The notes beneath the pieces were generated by a model. It ran no database searches, was not told the origin of the DNA, and saw nothing but the letters and a program-made list of their open reading frames with translations. Positions 57,300 through 64,000 of a DNA stretch of 64,000 nt are shown here, in pieces; within the stretch, counting starts at the first letter, position 1; each line of letters opens with the position of its first letter. Origin of the DNA: Geobacter sp. UBA5730 (GTDB lineage Bacteria > Desulfobacterota > Desulfuromonadia > Geobacterales > Pseudopelobacteraceae). Where the stretch lies: the NCBI GenBank assembly GCA_002419465.1, contig DIGE01000012.1, positions 165,201 through 229,200 of the forward strand. Reading direction: 5' to 3'. A program made the position numbers and the translations under genes.

Positions 57300-57361
57300 G
57301 ACAAGTTTCCGGAACATCTAAGCCTGTTAAATGAAAAAACATGTTGTCTACGGTACCAATT

Positions 57362-58345
57362 TCATTTTTTTGATGTTGATCGGGCGAGTTTATAGGCCTG
57401 TTCAAGCTGAAACGCGGTTCTGTCCCAGGTAAACTGCCGAACATGCTGCGCCAACTGACCGCTGCCATCCAGTCCAGCTGCCATAGCCATGGATAGCTTG
57501 TTGGAAATATCATCAACGTCTTTTGGATCAACATACCATGCACCGGCACCAAAATATTCTTCTGTGCAGCCTTCGGCAGTGATCACTAGCGGAGCACCTG
57601 ATGCTGCTGCTTCGAGTGCCGCCAATCCTGGAGTTTCCAGCAAGCTCGGCAGCGCAAAGGCGGAGCAGGCCGAATATGCTGAACGTAATAACTCGCTGTC
57701 ATGCTCCAAATATCCCAGGCAAGTGAACTTCCCGGCAAAGCGATTTGACAGCTCGGCAAAATAGCCTGTATCCCGTACGTTACCGATGAGTACGACATGC
57801 ACATTGTTGCGAACAGCAGCCTCTAGCAAGCTCAATTGATTTTTGCGGTTCTCAATATTGCCTACGCAGAGCACAAACGGCTGGTAAATACCAAACTCCT
57901 GCTGAAACAGGCCAGGTAAAACCGGAGTAAAAAACAGACCATCAATGCCGTTATGAGTAACCAGATATTTCTCACGTGACTCTGGAAAATGCCGCAGGAA
58001 ACGGTCAACCTCTGCTTCGGAATTCGGACAGATCACATCAGCAAGAGACATCATTATGCCGATCTCACCCATCGGGTACTGATCAATATACTCAGAGAGC
58101 CAAAGGATCGGGCTGACCACCAGCGGAATGCCATTATTATGCGCATAGGCACAGATATTATAGTTGCCACCCTGCACCGAAAAGTGATGAATAACATCTG
58201 CCTCAGCCAGAGAATGCTCCCACTGGTTAAAAAGCACTACCTCGTGCCCCCGGCGCTTCAGTGCCTCTTTAGACTTAAGCAGCTGTATTTCACCCCCGCC
58301 CGGGCACTGGAAGGCAACCGGATAGGTATTAAAGTATATTTTCAT
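57362..58345 (-). CDS. Glycosyltransferase family 4
   Basis: A 327-residue GT-B enzyme. MKIYFNTYPVAFQCPGGGEIQLLKS opens it and CVGNIENRKNQLSLLEAA, with ALPSLLETPGLAALEAAASGAPLVI, forms the donor domain. It is similar in N-terminal blocks to the 61440-62411 gene. It overlaps the neighbouring glycosyltransferase start by four bases. Confidence 0.85.
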   Translation of the reverse strand: MKIYFNTYPVAFQCPGGGEIQLLKSKEALKRRGHEVVLFNQWEHSLAEADVIHHFSVQGGNYNICAYAHNNGIPLVVSPILWLSEYIDQYPMGEIGIMMSLADVICPNSEAEVDRFLRHFPESREKYLVTHNGIDGLFFTPVLPGLFQQEFGIYQPFVLCVGNIENRKNQLSLLEAAVRNNVHVVLIGNVRDTGYFAELSNRFAGKFTCLGYLEHDSELLRSAYSACSAFALPSLLETPGLAALEAAASGAPLVITAEGCTEEYFGAGAWYVDPKDVDDISNKLSMAMAAGLDGSGQLAQHVRQFTWDRTAFQLEQAYKLARSTSKK

Positions 58346-59751
58346 GGGGCCATTACCTTTCCCAGCGCCTGGTTTGCCTCGTAACAGCTTCGAAACTGCT
58401 GCAGATCATCCTCTGATGGCTGCACGGGACAATCAGACGCTGCCAACCGATTCAGCAATTCATCACAATCGGGCAGTTCATGCCGTAAAACCTTCTTCCA
58501 GCCTTGCGACACCAACCTGCGGTGGCTTGCTTCAATGGCATTCACAGTTGTCAGAGCGCTCTGTTTCCAGGAAAAGGTGTCGGGATGTACCGCGGCATGG
58601 GATTTAAGGCGTTGCCTGAAAGCATCATCCGTAATTCCCTTAAACATAGAGCTGGCAATACTTTCAAACGAATAGGGGGCAAACAGAGCTTCCGGCATCC
58701 CCACCGCCTCGGTAACACCGGTACAATCTGCCGCAATCACCGGTGCCCCGCACACCATCGCCTCAAGCACGGGAAGACCAAACCCCTCATGGAATGAAGG
58801 AAACACATACAGATGGCAGAGCCGATAGAGATCTACCAGTTCTTCATCAGAGACAAAATCCGTCAGCACAACATCTGCTTCTGCCAGTCCGGCATTCTGC
58901 GCCTGCCATACCAGACCATCACGCTGTCCGGGATACAGCTTGCTGGCAATAACCAAGGGATGATCCTTGCGGATTTCAACCGGCAAGCTATTAACCGCCT
59001 GAAACAGACATTCTATATTTTTTCTGGCGTCAAAACCACCGGGGACATACAGCAGATACCCAGGCTGTAGACCAAATTTTTGCAAAGTTACCAACGATTG
59101 TTCATAAGTACGGGACGATGACAACTGTCTAAAACCATCACCAACAGCAGAAGAGATACTAATGACCGTATCCGGATTAACCCCCATCTGCTCAATGACT
59201 TCTTCTCTTGAATAATTTGAAACCGCCAACAACAGATCAGCCCGCTTTAAGCCAGCCAACTTATGTAAATAATAATCCCTGTAATCACCGGGGGGAAGAT
59301 AGATATCCTGCAACACCAGCGGTATCAGATCATGCTGGGTAAGCGCAGTAGGTATATGCACACCAAGTTCACCAATTGAAGCGATTGAATCATCACCCCA
59401 GCCATCAGCCATCAGCTGCGACATATGCACGTAATCAGGCTCAAGGCTCACCAGCGCATACTCTCGCAACAGCTCTGCAGCATGCTGACGCCAGGTATTT
59501 TCAGGGTTACCTGCAGTACAAGGGGTAGGTACGCAGAACTCTGCAAATTTGATTTGTTTTCCGACTCCTGCTAAAGCTTGCCGAACAGCAACTGTCTCAT
59601 CTGGAAAGCCACTATGCAAGAAAATCGTTACCTCATGCCCCTGTGCCTCCAACAATGGGATCATTTCCGTTGCCAACGCGAGAGAGTTCCGCCCGATTCC
59701 TCGAAAACGGCTACTGGATTGGCAGGTCTGTAAATCAATCACTATACGCAT
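58342..59751 (-). CDS. Glycosyltransferase family 4
   Basis: A 469-residue GT-B enzyme. MRIVIDLQTCQSSSRFRGIGRNSLALATEM is typical of GT4 proteins with the RGIGR glycine-rich acceptor loop; LYVPGGFDARKNIECLFQAV and FPSFHEGFGLPVLEAMVCGAPVIAAD form the donor site. Substrate unknown. Confidence 0.9.
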   Translation of the reverse strand: MRIVIDLQTCQSSSRFRGIGRNSLALATEMIPLLEAQGHEVTIFLHSGFPDETVAVRQALAGVGKQIKFAEFCVPTPCTAGNPENTWRQHAAELLREYALVSLEPDYVHMSQLMADGWGDDSIASIGELGVHIPTALTQHDLIPLVLQDIYLPPGDYRDYYLHKLAGLKRADLLLAVSNYSREEVIEQMGVNPDTVISISSAVGDGFRQLSSSRTYEQSLVTLQKFGLQPGYLLYVPGGFDARKNIECLFQAVNSLPVEIRKDHPLVIASKLYPGQRDGLVWQAQNAGLAEADVVLTDFVSDEELVDLYRLCHLYVFPSFHEGFGLPVLEAMVCGAPVIAADCTGVTEAVGMPEALFAPYSFESIASSMFKGITDDAFRQRLKSHAAVHPDTFSWKQSALTTVNAIEASHRRLVSQGWKKVLRHELPDCDELLNRLAASDCPVQPSEDDLQQFRSCYEANQALGKVMAP

Positions 59752-59765
59752 GAATATTCACCTGA

Positions 59766-60833
59766 CTAAAGGGATAATTCCGTCAGTATCTGTTTTAAAA
59801 CAGCTGCACTTTGTTTGACATGAAAGTTATTCATAACATCCTCAAAGGCAGCATTGCGTATGGCGTTACGCAACGGCTGATCAACAGCCAGTAGCTCCAT
59901 CGCCCCGTACCAAGACTCAAAGGTATTCTCTACCAATAGCCCAGTCCGGGCGTGCTGCACACACTGTCTATAAATATTGGCGTTTGAGTAAACACCAGGA
60001 ACCTTGGCCGTACCGTAATTAATATATTTGAACGGATTTTTGCAGAGATTAAACTCTGCAGACTCCTGATCCTCATCCGCCCCAAGTGGAGTGATTGCAA
60101 AGTGATAGCCGCCCGCAACTAGAGAACGCATATAGACATCATAGGGGATTCGGTTGGTAAAATGTAGAAAAGGAAGCGAGAACATCTCTGGGAAAGGATC
60201 ACCAAAAAAATCAAGTGTATACTCACGATGGCGCGTAAAGAATACCTGCAGTGCAGTCAGAATACTATCTCTCGAATTCTGCACCTTCAGAAAATCAGCA
60301 TTGGTAAAAACAACACGAGGAAGAGTAGCCTCCAGCCCGCAGTTGTTTGAGGCCTCAGCATGCCGTTCAACCCACATGCCGTTAGGCATCAATACAGGCT
60401 CAATACCCGGTAATTGCTGGGCAACCCGCGTTTGCAGCTCAGAATTGGCTACCGTTATCACATCCGCCAGCCCAATGATATCCCTTGCAAAGCTCCCGTT
60501 TTCATGTGATTTGCCACCACTGTAGGAGGGAAAAGTGAAAATCCAGTCATCAATATCATAGACAATTTTCACACCAGAGCGACGTGCCAGCTGTGACAGC
60601 ATCAATGCCTGAATGGAGTTGTGTTTGCTTAAAATAAGCAGATCTGCCCAGCCAATACTCTTTGTCGCGCACTCAGAATTTTCAGAAATTGCAACATATT
60701 CCAGCACACCATCTGAAGCCAGATAGTCAAGTACCTCGATAATCCTGGCTGCGACCGAAAGCGAAGGAACCCCTGCGGCAACAAGCGACTCACGTTGCAA
60801 AACAACGACTCTTGCTTTTCTGATGTTATCCAT
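59766..60833 (-). CDS. Glycosyltransferase-like protein
   Basis: A 355-residue protein. KIVYDIDDWIFTFP and the central VITVANSELQTRVAQQLPG / MPNGMW fit GT-B enzymes of exopolysaccharide clusters. The canonical EX7E is not evident. It overlaps the histidine phosphatase gene by 8 bases. Confidence 0.7.
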   Translation of the reverse strand: MDNIRKARVVVLQRESLVAAGVPSLSVAARIIEVLDYLASDGVLEYVAISENSECATKSIGWADLLILSKHNSIQALMLSQLARRSGVKIVYDIDDWIFTFPSYSGGKSHENGSFARDIIGLADVITVANSELQTRVAQQLPGIEPVLMPNGMWVERHAEASNNCGLEATLPRVVFTNADFLKVQNSRDSILTALQVFFTRHREYTLDFFGDPFPEMFSLPFLHFTNRIPYDVYMRSLVAGGYHFAITPLGADEDQESAEFNLCKNPFKYINYGTAKVPGVYSNANIYRQCVQHARTGLLVENTFESWYGAMELLAVDQPLRNAIRNAAFEDVMNNFHVKQSAAVLKQILTELSL

Positions 60834-61443
60834 TGATTACAGCCTGAACTGTAGCTTGTGGCCCCAGCGAAAAGCCAACTAGACGGCCACACCACCCACT
60901 GTTTGTCTGGGAAAAACGGACAATTGTCACAGTTGCATGCATCGGCACAAAAGCAGGAAAAACAGACATATCCATTTTCAGTACATACTGTAACAGGCAG
61001 CTGATCGGGCCAGAATGCGTAACAGCCAAGATAGACTCACAGGAAGACGCTAGCTGCTCATCCAACCAACTAACAACTCGATAGTTTAACTCAAAGTGAG
61101 ACTCCCCTCCAGGATATTTATTGGTCGGATCAGCATGGAATTCAGAATAATTTGCCAGGAAATCTTGCAAAGGAAGGTCAGCCACCTCACCTGCATCTGT
61201 TTCTCCCAACCGGTGATCAACAGTCCAGGCGCTTCCTGGAAAAACTAATTCAGCCGTTTCCCTAGCCCGTCCCCACTGGCTTACAAAATATCGATCTGGC
61301 AAAATACCGTAAGGCAATAGCCACTCTCCAAGTCTTGCCGCCTGTTCACGCCCCATTGTTGTCAGGTAATCTGTCGGAGTGCCGGTAACCAATCTTTTCT
61401 GGTTAGCAATTGAATAACCATGACGCACCAGATATAGTATCAT
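60826..61443 (-). CDS. Histidine phosphatase superfamily protein
   Basis: A 205-residue protein. LVRHGYSIANQKRLVTGTPTDYLTTMGREQA has the RHG catalytic His8, and ILAVTHSGPISCLL the second catalytic His. The family dephosphorylates sugars, nucleotides or proteins. It is embedded between glycosyltransferase genes with overlaps on both sides, so a sugar-phosphate or glycan-intermediate substrate is suggested by position. Confidence 0.85.
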   Translation of the reverse strand: MILYLVRHGYSIANQKRLVTGTPTDYLTTMGREQAARLGEWLLPYGILPDRYFVSQWGRARETAELVFPGSAWTVDHRLGETDAGEVADLPLQDFLANYSEFHADPTNKYPGGESHFELNYRVVSWLDEQLASSCESILAVTHSGPISCLLQYVLKMDMSVFPAFVPMHATVTIVRFSQTNSGWCGRLVGFSLGPQATVQAVING

Positions 61444-62411
61444 TGATTAACTGCCCTTTTCAGCAAATCCAACAATGGCTCCAGTGCATTGGGAAAGCAG
61501 TATTCTATCATTTTTTGCTGCAGTATCTTTTCACGTTGAGGACGTTCCAAAACCAGTTCAATCCCTTCAGCTATTGCAGATTCCGAAGCTGGATCAACAT
61601 ATACTGCATGGTCGCAAAAGTGTTCACGAGCCCAATCTGAATCACTAAGCAACATACGGCAACCTGAAAGCCCCGCCTCAATTGCTGATAAGCCTGGGGG
61701 TTCAAAGGGTAGCTCCATATAAAAAAGTGAGCTCTGTAGAGCAGAACGAATAATCTCAGATTTCTGCGGGAGGCTGTCCAAAAACAGAACATTACTCCCT
61801 GCTACAGCTTTACATTCTTTGTAGTATTCCTTACTACGGTAACGACCAACAATAACGGCGGGAATATCCATGCTCCGCAGCACCCGCAGTGCGGCTAGCT
61901 GATTTTTCACGGGCTCTATAATTCCAAGCCACAAGGCAAAATCATTAACACCGTATAGTTGTTTAAAGAGCCCACAAGGTGCCTGCTTCAGATAGCTTAT
62001 ATCCGCTACCCATTTGCAGACCTTTAATTTCTCGGAAACAATAGAGGTTTTTTCTTGAAAATGAGCCAACTCAGCCTGTGATTTAAAGGCAACCGAATGC
62101 GCAAACCTCAGATGCTCTGCAATTACTTGCAGGTCATCATCAGCCACCTTTCCAAGCCAGAGGTTTGGCCACAAGACAATCGGTTTTCCGCAGGCATGAA
62201 TCTCTCTTAGTAGCTCAATACTACCAGGATGTACGGAAAAATGGAGCACAACATTATAATACTCAAGTGCACGTGAGTACGGTCCATACATATCTACAAT
62301 AATACCAACTTGCCGCAGGCCATCAGCAATGGACTCTAATTCGTACTCACCGCCACCTCGTGTTAGATAGGCCTGTGGATAGGTAGTAATCAAAACTCGA
62401 AGATCGTACAT
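61440..62411 (-). CDS. Glycosyltransferase family 4-like protein
   Basis: A 323-residue protein. ITTYPQAYLTRGGGEYELESIADGL and HFSVHPGSIELLREIHACGKPIVLWPNLWLG mirror the gene at 57362-58345 (GGGEIQLLKSKEAL, HFSVQGG, PLVVSPILWLS), so the two are paralogues. The donor region PFEPPGLSAIEAGLSGCRMLLSD is intact. Confidence 0.8.
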   Translation of the reverse strand: MYDLRVLITTYPQAYLTRGGGEYELESIADGLRQVGIIVDMYGPYSRALEYYNVVLHFSVHPGSIELLREIHACGKPIVLWPNLWLGKVADDDLQVIAEHLRFAHSVAFKSQAELAHFQEKTSIVSEKLKVCKWVADISYLKQAPCGLFKQLYGVNDFALWLGIIEPVKNQLAALRVLRSMDIPAVIVGRYRSKEYYKECKAVAGSNVLFLDSLPQKSEIIRSALQSSLFYMELPFEPPGLSAIEAGLSGCRMLLSDSDWAREHFCDHAVYVDPASESAIAEGIELVLERPQREKILQQKMIEYCFPNALEPLLDLLKRAVNQ

Positions 62412-62481
62412 TTGATTGCCCCTGTTTTCTCTGATTTTCTAGAATCGTGTGGGACGGTTATCACGGCACCAACCAAGTGGT

Positions 62482-64000
62482 TCATAACAAATTTTCCCAG
62501 ATTTGCTGCAACCGCGCCCGATACTGCTGGCCTACGAAGATACTATTATACTTCGATTCTATTAAATACTTGCCATGTTTTGCTTTAAGGCAGCGTTCAG
62601 CATGATCTTCTCTGCACTCTTTCATTCGCTCTGAAGCAACCAGCACATTAGGGTCAAACCAGTACTGGCCATCGCCAAATGGATACTCGCCCCGATTAAT
62701 CTTAATCTCATCGCCGCAAACTAAAAAAGCTCCTTGTTCGTTACAAAAGTCAGTATTCCCTGAATAGTCGGAAACGATAACTGGTTTACCCAACAACATT
62801 GCCTCAGCGATGTTTCGGCCAAAGCCCTCCGACCGATGCAGTGAAATAAAGCAATCGCACACCGACTGCAATCCCAGCAGCTTATCTTTCGTCATCGTCT
62901 CCACGATCAGTGTGATCCGATCATCCCTGCCAGCGTACTCTACGACACTTTGCCACTCTGGCTGGGACGTGCTCACGTTCATGGCTTTTACAACGAGATG
63001 CACATGCCTTTCCCGGCGGGGAAAAGCGGCAAGAAACGCTCGCACCGTTGCCAAGGGATTTTTACGTTTCAGACTTGAATTCCCGTCCAACACCGTAAGA
63101 AAAATGAAGGCGTTTTGCGGCAGAGAAAAATCTTGCCTCGCCCATTTTTGGATAGGGGCCGGAAGGGTTACCACCATGGGCATATGAAACACTGGTTTGT
63201 CCGTCACGGCTCGCATTGAATCAGCCGTAAATGACGATGCCGACCATATTTCATCCACGATACCAAGTGCGCCTGCCATTGCTTCTGGAAATCGAGCTAA
63301 CTCCCACTGCCAGAAACCAATGTTATAGCGTTTATCAAGAATGCTACGATCTGTTGCCGCCAACAAGCGGAGCGTTTCATAGTGCGGCAAACAGATCAGG
63401 TTTGTCCGATACACAGGCCGAGCCACTTCGTAAGCGCTTAGTGTACTGTCGTCTTGTCTGGCAGCTAACCGGAGAGGAAGAAGCGGCACGCTGATTTCCA
63501 TATCGACATCTGAGAGCGCCTGTACAGCCATGCGGACATCTTCACCAATGCCGAATTCACCTCTGCCATAACCGATGACATTCACCCCGCCATCGGCGTA
63601 CCCGGAAACTCCGGTTGCCAGATTCGCTTCGTTCTCTGCAGAAACAGTGGTCTGCTTGTGATAAACAGCACGCTCACCAACTTCATTTGCATTCAACCAA
63701 TACAGGTACGCTTGAATACCGTCGTCAGTCATAACATCGAACGCGCCACGCAAGTCCTCACGAGAGCACCAAAGAAGGTGGTCTCTTCGCGTAAGAAAGT
63801 AACCATGATTACACGAGATCGAAACTTCGTCCAAAGTGTCCGGAACGACAAACGCACAAAGTCTTTGATCTTCTTGGCTTGCAACAAACCACCAGACAGC
63901 CAAGGCTTCACGCCCAATGCGAGAGGCCAGGTCCAGCGTCTGGCGCAGGTCCACACGCGCCAACCATTCGGCATACAGGCCGCGCGTAATCGGTAGCGGG
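62482..64000 (-). CDS. Glycosyltransferase, 5' end cut by window edge
   Basis: At least 506 codons; the frame stays open to the right edge (PLPITRGLYAEWLARVDL), so the start lies outside. VNVIGYGRGEFGIGEDVRMAVQAL and SFTADSMRAV with FLTVLDGNSSLKRKNPLATVRAFLAAF, and HRSEGFGRNIAEAMLLGKPVIVSDYSGNTDF, are GT4 blocks. The N-terminal part resembles large multi-domain exopolysaccharide glycosyltransferases. Confidence 0.8.
   Translation of the reverse strand, partial: PLPITRGLYAEWLARVDLRQTLDLASRIGREALAVWWFVASQEDQRLCAFVVPDTLDEVSISCNHGYFLTRRDHLLWCSREDLRGAFDVMTDDGIQAYLYWLNANEVGERAVYHKQTTVSAENEANLATGVSGYADGGVNVIGYGRGEFGIGEDVRMAVQALSDVDMEISVPLLPLRLAARQDDSTLSAYEVARPVYRTNLICLPHYETLRLLAATDRSILDKRYNIGFWQWELARFPEAMAGALGIVDEIWSASSFTADSMRAVTDKPVFHMPMVVTLPAPIQKWARQDFSLPQNAFIFLTVLDGNSSLKRKNPLATVRAFLAAFPRRERHVHLVVKAMNVSTSQPEWQSVVEYAGRDDRITLIVETMTKDKLLGLQSVCDCFISLHRSEGFGRNIAEAMLLGKPVIVSDYSGNTDFCNEQGAFLVCGDEIKINRGEYPFGDGQYWFDPNVLVASERMKECREDHAERCLKAKHGKYLIESKYNSIFVGQQYRARLQQIWENLL

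Overview
The window reads as chromosomal DNA of a Geobacter-like bacterium (Desulfuromonadota, Geobacterales; Trichlorobacter or Geobacter is my guess). The inference rests on several genes together: MqnE of the futalosine menaquinone route, an acetyl-CoA hydrolase/transferase of the kind used for acetate activation, a sigma-54-type glnK-amtB promoter, an NtrC-family regulator, a FatA-like acyl-ACP thioesterase, a TIGR04073-like exosortase-associated protein and a GH57/nucleotidyltransferase sugar cluster. No rRNA, tRNA, CRISPR array or insertion sequence was recognised.

Layout. 1-5.4 kb: the 3' end of mqnE, a RHH/PIN toxin-antitoxin pair, a methyltransferase convergent with fabH, then yggT-divIVA-yggU-FKBP. 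5.5-17.5 kb (mostly minus strand): a zinc-ribbon/DUF3426 membrane protein, a TIGR02757 Fe-S protein, galT, a GH57 glucanase, a nucleotidyltransferase with a degenerate phosphomannomutase domain, a response regulator, its histidine kinase and cysS. 17.6-28 kb: a PilZ protein, a RluA-type protein overlapping an MFS transporter, an HD protein, a tautomerase, a QueG-like Fe-S protein, an NtrC-type regulator, pabBC, an AI-2E-type transporter, a metallo-hydrolase, mscL and a small S4 protein.

28.2-31.6 kb is the accessory part. A 3.2-kb, visibly AT-richer cassette sits exactly at the comM/S4-gene junction. It is bounded by a perfect 108-bp direct repeat made of the comM 3' end and the S4 start. It holds three overlapping genes: a small helical HEPN-like protein, a ParA/MinD-like ATPase with a KGGVGRST P-loop, and a second P-loop ATPase. 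It has no obvious promoter and seems to be plugged into host translation through a truncated S4 mini-gene. This is the best candidate for an undescribed (probably defence or conflict) system.

31.5-51 kb: comM, pgeF, dedA, a lipoprotein gene with xerC, two Roadblock-type proteins, the CoA-transferase, truA, asd, leuB, metK, a thioesterase, an RRM protein, amtB-glnK with an unusual leader, a Rieske protein, cls, a 2-Cys peroxiredoxin and a TIGR04073 protein. 51.7-64 kb is a minus-strand exopolysaccharide cluster: six glycosyltransferases and a histidine phosphatase, manC, phosphomannomutase and the priming sugar-phosphate transferase. It makes GDP-mannose, loads the first sugar on undecaprenyl phosphate and extends it. 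The upstream part of this cluster is more AT-rich than the core genome.

Non-coding structure includes a dispersed GGCGTACA-type palindromic repeat (three copies), a heptanucleotide tandem array present both between genes and in frame inside manC, and several minus-strand terminators lying inside or against convergent genes.
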